DNA from: Chionoecetes opilio
Taxonomy: Eukaryota; Arthropoda; Malacostraca; Decapoda; Majidae
DNA: 64,000 nt
NCBI GenBank assembly: GCA_016584305.1
Contig: JACEEZ010011597.1
Span: 206,001 to 270,000 of the forward strand
Reading direction: 5' to 3'
The notes beneath the pieces are model-generated. The model was not told where the DNA came from. It worked only from the letters and a program-made list of their open reading frames with translations, and ran no database searches. The translations under genes and the position numbers were made by a program. Shown here in pieces: positions 1 to 14,708 of the stretch. How positions within the stretch are numbered: the stretch's first letter is position 1; each line of letters starts with the position of its first letter.

Positions 1-621
1 TCCAAAGGAATGATAGGGAGGAGGGGCTTCATCCTCCAGTCAGTTGAAATCTTGAAATTATCCACGATAAAGGAAGAATTCGTCTATAATTTTAAGTATC
101 AAAGGTAAACTGTCAAGCTGCCATAGTTACATGTATACATTACCGTTGCTCTTGATAAATAGATGTTGGAAATAAATCATTGTGGTGATATGTCATACCT
201 GCAAACATGTGTTCTTTTCAAAACAAGTGTGTTCACATGCAGATTTGATATATGATGACATTATCACAAACAAAGATTTAGATAAAATTTTGCACGAGTA
301 TTCACAGACACTAGAAATTTTTATTATGTTATTAAGTCCTATATAAACCGTCTTATGAAACGGATCATTTAGTAGCCATAATCTCACTAACATACCACTC
401 TGTCTTTCAATCCCACATAGTACCTATAGTTAAAGCTGTTTGAAAATTTGTTTCTCAGAGTAGAGTAGTCTGCATGCTGTATTCTCTGCCTTCTTTTCCT
501 GCCATACATTGCATTCCTTTCATGGAAACTTCATACATGATCATAATTATTTGAGAAAGTGACATTTGACAACTATTTCTTGGCACATCAATTAAGAATG
601 ACTAAAACTTGAGATGAGGAA

Positions 622-852
<231 letters not shown>

Positions 853-1816
853 AGCACTGACTTTCAAGAATGACACACAATACATTTTTCTAGATTCCAT
901 TATAGTAATTAAAGTATATTTCCCATCTTCCTTTGAGAAAGCTTACTTTCTGACAAAAATAGACAATACACTGTGCCTAATGGTTCATACATAAAGTAAT
1001 AATATATATTACCATTTATTGATAGTTTTGTGCTTCACTTATCTTATCCTAAATCCTATACCTACATATACAGTATTTAGGTATAAAAAAAATAGCGGTA
1101 AAATTTTCTATGCATCTAAATCATGAGTGGAAGCTTTTGCTTTTGAGCAAGTCAAAATTGTTTCCTAACCAATAACCATGTTTAGAACATACATATGCAT
1201 AAATACTTTACATAAATACACATGGGAAATGTTTGACAGTAACATTTTCTCTCGCCCCGTTTTCCAGACAGCAGCATATCTACTTCATATACCTACCTCA
1301 TGAAACTTGTATTCATACTGTCTCCCAATTCTGACTTGCATAAATATCCTTGTAAATTGTGTAGTTCATTACATTCAGTGTGTAGGTAGAGCTATTTTAA
1401 TTTTATTTTCATGGCATACTTCATTTTATTTTGCCTTTTTATTATTTTGAAGCTCTGCTTGACCAGTCACAACAAGCCTTTGGGTATCTGCGCTTGACCC
1501 CTCATATCAGCCTTCTACCCAGCTTTCATACTACTGCGCAGGTAGCTCCATATTATTTTGGCAGTTGTACAATATGTAAATATTCCTTCTTTTCCAGATA
1601 GAAGTAATATTCATGAATGCTTCAATTGCATACTTGTATTATTATTTTGCTTGTCTTCTCAACTGCTTGTGTTTCATAATACCTTCCTTCCTATCCATTT
1701 GATGTGTTGCTATTAAGTGTTAGCAAGAGATTTGGTTATATAATGAAACTAATTTAAATTTAGCTTTTGTTATTTGATAAGCATTTAAGTATAAAATCAA
1801 AACAGAAGACAATCAA

Positions 1817-1818
<2 letters not shown>

Positions 1819-1892
<74 letters not shown>
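1819..1892. repeat. (TA)n microsatellite
   Basis: TA dinucleotide repeat with one phase break (TATTATA) near the middle, followed by a short ACACAC end. Confidence 0.95.
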
Positions 1893-1898
<6 letters not shown>

Positions 1899-2291
1899 CC
1901 TAAACATGTCATCATAATCCAGTATATTCTTCACAATATTCAGATCATCTTAATGTACAGAAAATATTAATATAAACCACATTCCTAAAACACATTGCAG
2001 TAAAAATTCCTCAGTGGGAGAAAGCATCTACTAATATGATAATCTATTGTAGTGTATCACAGTGTTGAATATTTCAAGACTGTAGAAGCAACTGCAACAT
2101 CTTTAGTGTCAGATATTTTCTTTTCACAATGTTGCCTCTTTTCCCCTGCATATCATGCCAAATAGTTTATTCATGTTGTCCAATTTTATCAAATAACATC
2201 TGCATTAAATCACCTGCAGCATTCACTGACCAAGTCAAATGTATGTTCTTTTGTGCATGAAAAATGCTTGATTAAAATTTGTGACTTTCAG

Positions 2292-2378
2292 GGTGATCGC
2301 AATCTGTCTCCCGTCCTGGGTGCTCGCCAGGCCCATCACCTGAGCCGCACCTCACTCCGCACTGAAACAGTTGTCTGA
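2292..2378 (+). CDS. Possible last exon of an unidentified host gene, ending in a PDZ-ligand-like C-terminus
   Basis: A GC-rich island in AT-rich DNA directly follows a plausible splice acceptor (GTGACTTTCAG, AG at 2290-2291). In the frame starting GGT at 2292 it encodes 28 residues and ends in TGA at 2376-2378. The peptide is rich in Arg, Ser, Leu and His and its last four residues are ETVV, which fits the class I PDZ-ligand pattern (S/T-x-hydrophobic-COOH). I do not recognise the protein, and no partner exon is visible upstream in the window. AATAAA signals about 2.6 kb downstream (4979, 5007) could serve a long 3' UTR. Chance is a real alternative for so short an exon. Confidence 0.3.
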   Translation, partial: GDRNLSPVLGARQAHHLSRTSLRTETVV

Positions 2379-5062
<2,684 letters not shown>

Positions 5063-5105
<43 letters not shown>

Positions 5106-5129
5106 ATATATATTATATATATATATATA
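5063..5129. repeat. (TA)n microsatellite
   Basis: TA repeat with two TATTATA breaks. It directly abuts the left end of the transposon at 5130. Confidence 0.95.
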
Positions 5130-5581
5130 CATCCCCTCGGTTTTCTAACATAATTTGTTTCCAAAAGTTGTTCTAAAACCGAAACACATTTTTCCATAAG
5201 AAACAATATAAAATGGATTAATCCGTTCCTGACCCCCAAAATAAAGACCTTTTTTTACCTTTTTAGCTGTATTTCATGCATAAAAATGCCTATAAATGCA
5301 ATGTAATATTATATTATAACATTTTTTATTATAACATTTTTTTCATTATCACTTTTTTTTATTCTCTTACTGTCTTCTTTATTGGGACTGGCAACTAAGC
5401 AGCTTTGTGTTATACCTCTTTTTGTTGTGCCCTTGGGCAGTCCTTTGTGATGTGAAAAAAAAAAAAAGCTTGTTCGGCAACCGAGTTATCGTACGGCAAC
5501 CGGTGCAATTATGAGTTTGAAATTCTGTTCGTGAACCAATTTGTTCGAAAAGGGAGACGTTCGAAACCCGAGGTTTGACTG
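5130..5581. mobile_element. TA-flanked Tigger/pogo-like non-autonomous element
   Basis: The right end reads, inward on the minus strand, CAGTCAAACCTCGGGTTTCG. The left end is a degenerate counterpart (CATCCCCTCGGTTTTCTAAC). Both are flanked by TA inside TA microsatellites. The interior (5165-5245) is a divergent inverted match to the interior of the element at 30775-31845, so both belong to one family. About 110 bp at 5355-5465 match the 3' UTR and A-tail of the LINE at 40545-40670, i.e. a 5'-truncated LINE copy nested here. Confidence 0.7.
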
Positions 5582-5594
5582 TATATATATATAT

Positions 5595-5685
<91 letters not shown>

Positions 5686-5706
5686 ATTATATATATATAT
5701 AATATT
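5582..5706. repeat. (TA)n microsatellite
   Basis: TA repeats with several TATTATA and TATAATTATA breaks between the transposon ending at 5581 and the Penelope-like element. Confidence 0.93.
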
Positions 5707-5767
5707 ATGAGGATGTTCAGGGCGGCAAAAACACTCGTCATTTCTTCGGGGTTCTTTATGTGCGTGC

Positions 5768-5820
5768 AACGTTTCGCCAAGGCACTTGGCATCATCAGGC
5801 TAAAATGGTTTATATACGTT
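5768..5820 (-). ncRNA. Hammerhead-ribozyme-like motif in the left arm of the Penelope-like element
   Basis: Reading the minus strand, the motif CTGATGA (5792-5798) is followed by a six-base-pair GCCAAG/CTTGGC hairpin and then GAAA, the conserved core order of hammerhead ribozymes. An AACGTA upstream can pair its AACG with CGTT after GAAA to form stem III, leaving GTA as the cleavage triplet. Stem I would start with a mismatch, so activity is uncertain. Hammerheads are documented in Penelope-like element terminal repeats. Confidence 0.5.
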
Positions 5821-6227
5821 AAAATACTAAAAACTGCTAAAAGCAAACATTTAAAAATTTCAAGCAATAAAATAAAATAATCCTATATTATCTAAAAACT
5901 AAAAACATAATTTATACTTTAACAAACCTTGAAGTGTATGCTGTCTAGGTTGGCAGAGGACTGAATGAACAATGATATTAACAGGTAGCATTTCGGTTCC
6001 TATGAGGCGATCGGAACGAGAGTCGGACGATCGAAACAGTGTGATAATCATTTGAGTAAATGTAATTGGCATGAGGTGACTTGATTATTAAGATCAGGAA
6101 ACAAGTGCTTGATGTGTATGGATTCTAATAATTTAGTATCACTAGAGAAGTTATCTAGATATCTTAGTTACACGTAAGGATAATTATTTTACTACCTCAG
6201 TCTACCGTAAACCTACCTTCACAGGCC

Positions 6228-6480
6228 TTGGTACTCAGTATTTATCATTCATCCCTAACCTTTTTAAAACCAACCAATACTATTAAGACCTTACTACACA
6301 GATGTTATAGTTTCTCCTCCAACTGGTTTGCGTTTGATAATGAAATTAAATTCCTTACTAATTTTTTCCAAAATAATGGTTATCCCCTTAAATTGATAGA
6401 AAAAACAATCTCTAGTTTCTTAGATGAAAAGTTCAACCCTAAGTCGAGTCAATCCGAATCTATATTAGACACATTATATT
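6228..6480 (+). pseudogene. Penelope-like reverse transcriptase, C-terminal remnant
   Basis: About 84 codons are open. The translation has the Penelope-type stretch before the endonuclease linker (SIYHSSLTFLKPTNTIKTLL, then NEIKFLTNFFQNNGYP). The catalytic palm domain is absent. The frame ends at TAA (6480-6482), and the homologous reading continues in another frame, so there is a frameshift near 6475. Confidence 0.7.
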
Positions 6481-6955
6481 AAACTTCCATTTTATGGCCA
6501 TCTTAGTTATATCATTCGTAAAAAACTCAATGATCTACTTAAGTTACACTTTCCTAACTCAAAATTCATATTTGTTTTTACTAATCCATTTACTATAAGA
6601 ACGCATTTCAAATATGAAGATCCTATACCTAAAACTCTTATCTCCAATATAATTTATGAATTTGAGTGTTCGAGTTGTAAGGCTCGATAGTACATTGGCG
6701 AGACGTCGAGAAATCTAACCCTTAGGTTCGCAGAACATAAAGGTGTTTCTGTTCGTACTGGTCGACATATTTCTTCCCCTTCTCAATCTGCAATACATTC
6801 TCACTCCCATGATCTTGATCACCCATTCTCTATTGATGATTTTAGAATCTTATCAAATGCAAACTTCTCTAGTGATACTAAATTAATAGAATCCATACAC
6901 ATCAAGCACTTGTCTTCTGATCTTAATAATCAAGTTACCTCATGCCAATTACATA
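6481..6955 (+). pseudogene. GIY-YIG endonuclease remnant of the Penelope-like element
   Basis: The frame reads through HFPNSKFIFVFTNPFTIR and EFECSSCKAR, then a TAG stop at 6688-6690, followed by YIGETSRNLTLRFAEHK. YIGET followed by an Arg-x-x-EHK helix is the hallmark of the GIY-YIG nuclease that Penelope-like elements use for target cleavage. The stop falls immediately before the YIG motif, so the nuclease is inactivated. The end of the domain runs into the right inverted arm. Confidence 0.78.
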
Positions 6956-6957
6956 TA

Positions 6958-7597
6958 CACACAACCCTCGATTTCCCGGACCTCCATTTCCCAGATATCG
7001 GATTTGCCGGACAAAATCCGAGGTCCGAGGACATGTCAGTCCCGGAATATTTTTTTTTTTTTTACCGTATCCTATCGGTCAGTGTCCGCGCCTCCCGCCA
7101 GGTGGCAGCATGCTCAGCGGTCGTATTGTTTACATTTGGGAACACGACACCCACAGTTCACCTGCACTGCCTCCGTCAGTACCCTGACCCCCACTGCCCC
7201 TGGTGCAGGAACATCTCTGAGACTATTGAACACTTTCTGCTGCCTCCCGCCAGGTGGCAGCATGCTCAGCGGTCATATTGTTTACATTTGGGAACACGAC
7301 ACCCACGGTTCACCTGCACCGCCTCCGTTAGTCCCCCGACCCCCACTGCCCCTGGTGCAGGAACGTCTCTTGAGACTATTGAACACTTTCTGCTGCCTCC
7401 CGCCAGGTGGCAGCATGCTCAGCGGACGTAAAAGTCCGCGGCGGGGTAGTTGATATTGGCGGTTGCCGGACAGTAAATACTAGAGTAGGATAAACGTCCA
7501 GGGGTGGGTAATGGCCTCGGACTGTTACGATTCCCGGACTTTTGCGGTTCCCGGACCAGTGCTCCCCCTATTAGTTCGGGAAAACGAGGGTTGTGTG
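6958..7597. mobile_element. TA-flanked miniature transposon (CACACAACCCTCG ends) carrying a LINE fragment
   Basis: Inverted ends CACACAACCCTCG / CGAGGGTTGTGTG are flanked by TA (6956-6957, 7598-7599). Subterminal DNA repeats the word CCGGAC several times in each end. The inside holds a tandemly duplicated piece whose translation includes CPWCRNISETIEHFLL, the C-terminal zinc-knuckle region of a LINE. It splits the right arm of the Penelope-like element. The element at 31850-32593 is a relative. Confidence 0.78.
7089..7430 (+). repeat. About 155-bp tandem duplication, 2.2 copies, containing a LINE C-terminal fragment
   Basis: The word CCCGCCAGGTGGCAGCATGC recurs near 7095, 7250 and 7402, giving a unit of about 155 bp. 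Each full unit encodes a Cys-Pro-Trp-Cys-Arg-Asn segment and an adjoining non-coding joint. The same joint is present, inverted, near 32370-32430. Confidence 0.75.
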
Positions 7598-7834
7598 TAC
7601 TCAAATGATTATCACACTGTTTCGATCGTCCAACTCTCGTTCTGATCGCCTCTTAGGAAACGAAATGCTACCTGTTAATATCATTGTTCATTCAGTCCTC
7701 TGCCAACCTAGACAGCATACACTTCAAGGTTTGTTAAAGTATAAATTATGTTTTTAGTTTTTAGATAATATAGGATTATTTTATTTTATTGCTTGAAATT
7801 TGTAGATGTTTGCTTTCAGCAGTTTTTAGTATTT

Positions 7835-7888
7835 TAACGTATATAAACCATTTTAGCCTGATGATGCCAAGTGCCTTGGCGAAACGTT
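7835..7888 (+). ncRNA. Hammerhead-ribozyme-like motif in the right arm of the Penelope-like element
   Basis: CTGATGA (7858-7864), stem II GCCAAG (7866-7871) pairing with CTTGGC (7875-7880), then GAAA (7881-7884). AACG (7836-7839) can pair with CGTT (7885-7888), placing the candidate cleavage after GTA at 7841. The helix I bases next to the core do not pair perfectly. The motif is preserved in the inverted left copy. Confidence 0.5.
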
Positions 7889-7968
7889 GCATGCACATAA
7901 AGAACCCCGAAGAAATGACGAGTGTTTTTGCCGCCCTGTACATCCTCATGTATCAACTTAAGAATATC

Positions 7969-8944
<976 letters not shown>

Positions 8945-9237
8945 TATACCGTATTTGCCGGCGCATAAGACGCAGTTTTTTCCCTTAAAAAAGAATGCAA
9001 AGTTCACCCTGCGTCTAATGCAGCCATATTAGCGAATGAGAGGTCGGGCAGTGAATGCAGAACAGCCGGTGGTGTATTACTAAAGGGAGCTGGAGTGATC
9101 TGTGTTGAGCAGTAGTCCACTGAGCACAAATTTGTAACTGTGTTATCAACAGTAATGCATAATACTAAGAAAAGGTTGGAGTTTAAGAGAAAACAAGAGC
9201 TGGGGCAACAAGATAGCGATTGTTGCTGCCAAGATGG

Positions 9238-9450
9238 CCGTGTCAGATGTAAACATCATCCACCCCCCTCTGCTGCTCTCCATTGTAAAACGTCTGATAA
9301 AACGTCTCGGCGACGCCCTCCGCGCACCCACCATGGGTCATTACCGCTCAGACTCCTCCTCGCACCCATGGAAAAGACAAACATCCCGCATATTAGATGT
9401 CGCCTTAACCCGCATTCGACTCGGGCCACACAAGTTGACACAACAGTTGA
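9238..9450 (+). pseudogene. LINE C-terminal fragment (region before the terminal zinc knuckle)
   Basis: The frame reads GDALRAPTMGHYRSDSSSHP and then RILDVALTRIRLG, which in related copies leads into the CPWC..E..H..C knuckle. The knuckle itself is missing here. The same protein piece recurs at 31100-31450 and 32101-32450 (minus strand) and, in part, at 7140-7420. No start or domain upstream is present, so this is a captured or inserted fragment. Confidence 0.65.
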
Positions 9451-11558
9451 AATGAGATGATAGAAGGGAGGCAGAAAATAGTGTTGGAATTTTCGCTGGA
9501 ATGAGTATTGTTGATAAATGGAATAGTGAAACAAAGAGCGTGTTAAATTTTATTTGAAGGAGTGTGAGCGGTGAGAGGGAGGTGTAGTATCTTGGGGAGT
9601 CTGTCTATACCCACAGGGATGGAGAAAGGGCGTCGTGGCTTTGTAGTTTATTTGACAGCGAGTCATTGTACAACGTGGGGACAAGAGGTGCGCGGCGTGT
9701 GTGTCTCTATGTGTCCTTTGGCTGCTTGAATTACCTGGCTGGTGTTGCAGTTGTGTCGGCAAGGACAAGTCAGGTCAGCGTCGGGTCACCCTCGGGCCTC
9801 TAATCCTGGTCGCAGACAGGGGGGTGGCCTAAGCCGATGCAGGTGTGTATGTGCGTGTGTGTTAGCGCCGCTACAGTGGTAAGCAGGGTGGGATAGGAGA
9901 CAGCATAGGCCTTTGTACCACCTCGACCCCTCAGTCCTCACCCCTGTACCTCTACGGATAAGGAAACTGTATGCAAGAGTGCTAGTAAAAAGGCTGCAAT
10001 GGTACCTGTAGACGGGACAAAAGTCTTCCACACGGTACACCAAGACCAAGACCCATCACGGCGCCACACCGTCCCCCTCAAGGCCGAATCATACAATACC
10101 ATCAAGGTGAAATTGGTGACAGGGCACCGTCTCATCACATCCGTTAGAATTTCTTACATTCAAACAAATAGACGTGTTACACTAAATGGTGCGCCGCCAT
10201 CACAGCTCCAATACATCACTGTCCTGTCACATAACGGTTTCTGGGGAAGAATATTTTAACGTAATGAGACTGCCGTGCTGATAATTGTCGTTTTCTCAAG
10301 GCTCTATGTACCCAAAACAATATCTTTTAGAGGTCCACTCCTCTTCTTCATCCGACAGAAGTGCTATTAATGCAAATTTCTTCAAGCATAGCCTCTGAGG
10401 CACCATGTCTGCTTAGAGGGTGAGCAGGAACTGCCGAAAATTACGGAACCATGACGAATAGTGTGAATACAAGGCACGGCTGACGGAACGCTGCCGTGAT
10501 TTCAGAGTGTGAATCAGCCTTCACCTGTACCTTCCTGAAGAAGACTAATCAACCCTCGCGACTGTGATAGATTCATAGGTGTAAAGCAGTGCAAATCTCG
10601 TCGATTCCGACAACGGTGCCCTTCACAAATTACAACAATAACAACAAGGTAGAGATGGTTACCTTACAGTGTTATCTAAATATCTTCGTGAATTTTTGTT
10701 ATTGGACAACCACCGATTTCGAGGCCGAAACTTAAGTCCTCCTGAATAGTTTTGATGTGTTTTGAATTAATCTGTGTTCCGTTTTTGTCGGAAATCAATG
10801 TTTGTTTACACGTGTGTATGTGGGGGAGGCAACCTGCCCCTCCAGGTCTGCCCCACAAACATTGCTACGCTTCACACTGCCATATTATTGGTAATTTTCG
10901 TTATTTCTCTATATCATCTGTTACTAAACCAAACCTCACCTCTAACCTAACCAAATCTGATTTAACCTAACTTAACTTTCTGGCTGAAGTAACGGTAGAT
11001 TTTCGGTACTACGTGTAATGCCATTATTATTCAATTGCGCCATGGGAAATGGGGCTCAAAGTACTCAGAATGAAGAAAGCTACACGATGGTGTAGGTAAG
11101 AGTCCTAGGACTTTTGAAAGCCTACTACCAAAATAATACCAATATCTATACTGCAAATTTTCCACAAAGTCTAAACACATGGCAGAAAAGCAACAAAGGC
11201 ATACCTACAACATTAAATCTAAGCTATATGTCATAGGTAGCAAATATTAGAATATCAATTCGTGGGGGCATCCTGCAATATACAGTCGGCGCAAAAAAAC
11301 TTAGGACGCCAAAAAACTTGGGGCGGGAATAACGTCCTTAGCTGTTTTGACAATTTCGGTGGGAGCGATTGAATTTTTTTACGTTTTTTGTATGTCTGGC
11401 AGTGTATTAGGGTTTCTGCTGTAGATTCCTTGCTCCTGCCCGCTCTGTATCTTCCAAGTCATCATAGGAAGAGGTTGTTGTGTTTGGTTCTCCAACCTTC
11501 CTACACCCCCATTCGCCCCTACATCTTCTACCACCTTCTCCAGGTATACTAATGAATT

Positions 11559-11785
11559 ATGCCGGGCAAATCTCTATCCATTGTGAAGAAAACACATATA
11601 GTAACCTTGTATCGAAGTGGGAAAACAATTGGCCAGATAGCGAGGGAGATGTGTGTTTCCAAACATACCGTCTCGGTGTGGTGCAGGCGGGTGCAAGATG
11701 GTGAGTTAGAGACTGTTTTGGCGTGGAAGAAAGGGTCAGGGCGGCCAAGAAAAACTTCAAAGAAGACTGATCAACTGCTCATAAG
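11559..11785 (+). pseudogene. Tc1/mariner transposase N-terminal helix-turn-helix, left arm
   Basis: Starts at ATG and reads MPGKSLSIVKKTHIVTLYRS, then GQIAREMCVSKHTVSVWCRR: a homeodomain-like helix-turn-helix as used by Tc1-type transposases to bind their terminal repeats. A basic GSGRPRKTSKKT linker follows, as between the two DNA-binding subdomains. The frame then runs into the palindrome centre, so no catalytic residues exist. Confidence 0.85.
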
Positions 11786-11789
11786 GTTT

Positions 11790-12019
11790 GTAATCATTTT
11801 GAGCAGTTGATCAGTCTTCTTTGAAGTTTTTCTTGGCCACCCTGACCCTTTCTTCCACGCCAAAACAGTCCTTAACTCACCATTTTGCGCCCGCCTGCAC
11901 CACACCGAGACGGTATGTTTGGAAACACACATCTCCCTCGCTATTGGCCAATTTTTCCCACTTCGATACAAGGTTACTATATGTGTTTTCTTCACAATGG
12001 ATAGAGATTTGCCCGGCAT
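11790..12019 (-). pseudogene. Tc1/mariner transposase N-terminal helix-turn-helix, right arm
   Basis: Mirror copy of the left-arm reading with small differences, including loss of three bases in the first helix-turn-helix (SGKNWPIAREM in place of SGKTIGQIAREM). Both arms drifted independently after the palindrome formed. As with the other arm, the catalytic part is missing. Confidence 0.83.
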
Positions 12020-12575
12020 AATGCATTAGTATACCTGGAGAAGGTGGTAGAAGATGTAGGGGCGAATGGGGGTGTAGGAAGGTTGGAGAACCAAACACAA
12101 CAACCTCTTCCTATGATGACTTGGAAGATACAGAGCGGGCAGGAGCAAGGAATCTACAGCAGAAACCCTAATACACTGCCAGATATACAAAAAACGTAAA
12201 AAACATTCAATCGCTCCACCGAAATTGTCAAATAGCTAGGATGTTATTCCCGCCCAAGTTTTTTGGCGTCCTAAGTTTTTTTGCGCCGACTGTATTATGA
12301 TTTATGACCGATTTTGGTTACACTGTCATTCTCTTTACATTTTAACGAGTATAATTTTTCATTCACATTCATTGCACTGTGAATATTGTATTTAGGTACA
12401 TGCTCAAAATCATTGCTTTCCCCTACAAATCCTTTTTTTTTTTTTAATAACTTGATACTTTTACGGGAAAAAAAAATTCCCTCAAAAACACCAATATTTT
12501 TTTTCTTCACAAAACCTCTTTGTAAAATAGGTTTGCGTCTTATGCGGAGGTGTGTCTTATGCGCGGCAAATACGG

Positions 12576-12650
12576 TATATATATATATATAAAATATATA
12601 TATAAATATATTATATAATATATAATATATATATATTTTAATATATATAT

Positions 12651-12730
<80 letters not shown>
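12576..12730. repeat. (TA)n-rich stretch
   Basis: Imperfect TA repeats with AAAATA and TTATA breaks. It separates two transposons and provides their TA targets. Confidence 0.93.
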
Positions 12731-13558
12731 CAGTAAAAAGGACCCTCGATTTAACAGACTAGAAGTGGTCCGTTAAAGCTGATTGTCCGTTAGTGCGAGG
12801 GTATTTTCCCAAGGGTGTGAAAATATAGAATTGTGAAATAAATGAGAAATAATCACAAACACAACCAGACCCTGTAGCTATGTTGGGAGGTAAACAGTGA
12901 CTGGCGCTACATGCTGGATTTGGCACGCTAATGCACGCTGTGAAATAAATGAGAAATAATCACAAACACAACCAGACCGTGTAGCTGTGTTGGGAGGTAA
13001 ACAGTGACTGGCGCTACATCAGGGATTGGCACACTCGCCCACGACTGTTTGGGACTGGTATTAGGAGAGCTAGAAAATATCCAGGCTCGCTCATTACTGC
13101 TTGGTATTCTATGAAATATCATTATTCTAGGTGAATGTAGACAGATAATCGCATTTTAATGGCTATTATTCATACATATGAGTAAAGATATGAAAAGCTC
13201 GAGAACGAGCTTGACAGACCTACAAAGCTATCTGAAGCAGAAGAGGTCACAAGAAGAAGAACAACAAGCCAGACGGAGGCCGTGGCTGTCAAAGGTATTG
13301 CTCATTATTATATATATAATATGGTTGTAATGAGCTGTTATATGCACGTGTCACTATTTAGGTCAGTGTAGCACCGTGTGTCACCTTAAATAAGGGTGAT
13401 TTAAGGTGTTGAGGTGACAGGGAGATAGTCTTGCAGCGACCACCCCATAACACTAATAATCACTATTTTAAACAATACACACCTTCTACCACTAGCTCAC
13501 TAGCAGCACAGGCTCCTTCCTTATATATCTTAATATCTGATACATCAAAACTCCTTAA

Positions 13559-14708
13559 TCCGTCGGGTGCTGCCTAATTTTTGGCCGCTGACACACGGCA
13601 GTGCCAGCCGATTTTCTATTTTTTTATTTTTTTATTATTTGTGGTCTATTGGTTAAATTAAACAATATAATGACAAACAAACCCTTAAAAAAATTATTTT
13701 TCATGTCAAAATTCGCTATGAAAATGTTTGTCAAATTTAGGTTTTTTATCCATAAGGTTTATTGTTTGAGTGTGATGCATGACTACATTTCAACCCTTGA
13801 AGTATATAGTCTGCAAATACATTTTCATAATCTAATAATCATTTTAAATTAGTGTAATATTATTGACGGCATGTCAGCATCAGCAGGGAAAGGAGAGCAA
13901 GGGGTAGACCCTTGGGTGATTAGAGGCCCAACACCACTCACTCTCGTTCGCTTGTTCTGAGGTGGCTTTCCTGGTAACGATTTTCGTTGCATGGTCACTG
14001 GACTGGCCAGTCATGTGGGCACCGATGATGTCTGGGGTTCGTTCACATCCTCTTCATCATCGCCTTGAAGGTGAAGGCGATGCATAGGAGTCGATGCCTT
14101 CCGCTAAACATCGTACACCATCTTGCGTGGCGAGGGTACCTCACTCTCCTCTCCACTCGACGATGGTTCTGATGATTACACGTAGTCCCGGTCATCACAA
14201 GAGTAGTCAAAAGAGTCGTCAGAATCAAAGTCACTTAGGTTCTCCCTAAAAACTTCTTCAACCAAATCAAGAATGTAAAAATTAGCTTTCTGGGACGAGA
14301 CATAATAGCACTCGTGGTGACAAAACAATACTGAAACATCATCAATCTCTTATCCCAATAGTCACCTATGCACACATTAGGTTCGTTTTACACCAAACAA
14401 TTTGAGTCGAGTCGAGTCAATTTGAATCACAACGAGTCCTCACTCGTTATGACAATTACTCTCCTAGACTCGACTCAACTCGATTCGACTCGACCCGCTT
14501 GGTGTAAGTGCAGCCTTATCCACATGCTATATATAATATTGCGACATCGCTCAAAGGGTGCATGTGTAACCATATAGGGGAATGGAAAATAATAAGTGAT
14601 TAGTTTTGCCGAAATTAATTTTTAATTATGCCGACATAAATCTACGTCGCTGGCACTGGGGGTGACACGCCCTGCCGACGTAGATCTACGTCGCTAGCAC
14701 CCGATGGG
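13559..14708. mobile_element. piggyBac-like non-autonomous element
   Basis: Flanked on both sides by TTAA (13555-13558, 14709-14712), the diagnostic piggyBac target. Inverted ends are TCCGTCGGGTGCTGCC on the left and, inward, CCCATCGGGTGCTAGCGACG on the right. ACGTAGATCTACGT palindromes occur near the right end. I see no clear piggyBac transposase; a 63-codon minus-strand frame at 14043-14234 is not recognisable. A 136-bp TTA-flanked element is nested at 14380. Confidence 0.75.
14380..14515. mobile_element. 136-bp TTA-flanked miniature inverted-repeat element
   Basis: Ends GGTTCGTTTTACACCAA and, inward from the right, GGCTGCACTTACACCAAG. Next to them is a GAGTCGAGTCGAGTC run on the left and its inverse on the right, so almost the whole element can fold. 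TTA on each side (14377-14379, 14516-14518) is the target type of PIF/Harbinger elements. It is nested in the piggyBac-like element. Confidence 0.72.

Larger units (their letters stand above)
11283..12292. mobile_element. Tc1/mariner-type foldback: a 1-kb palindrome of two transposon 5' halves
   Basis: The ends CAGTCGGCGCAAAAAAACTT and its inverse are flanked by TA (11281-11282, 12293-12294). The left half (about 11283-11787) is repeated in inverted orientation (about 11801-12292) around a short centre of about 14 bp. Each arm contains the whole terminal repeat and the first 70 or so codons of a Tc1-type transposase, reading inward. The catalytic DDE domain is absent. It sits inside the element 8949-12575. 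Confidence 0.88.
8949..12575. mobile_element. 3.6-kb TA-flanked element with CCGTATTTGCCGGCGCATAA ends, hosting nested insertions
   Basis: The left end is CCGTATTTGCCGGCGCATAA followed by GACGC; the right end is the inverted counterpart (ending GCGCGGCAAATACGG). TA lies on both sides (8947-8948, 12576-12577). The inside holds a LINE C-terminal fragment (about 9238-9450), about 1.8 kb with no recognised gene (9460-11280), and a Tc1-type foldback (11283-12292). Related ends occur at 41285 and near 30215. I could not find its own transposase, and the superfamily is not certain. Confidence 0.68.

Noticed and set aside
7004..7453. A host zinc-finger gene with a CPWC repeat
   Set aside because: The repeat is a tandem duplication of a LINE C-terminal fragment within a transposon, without start, splice sites or other domains.
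9256..9534. Minus-strand gene opposite the LINE fragment
   Set aside because: Antisense shadow of the plus-strand LINE reading.
9550..10259. Host exons in the middle of the 8949-12575 element
   Set aside because: Short overlapping frames on both strands with no shared motif, no convincing splice pairs, and located inside a transposon.
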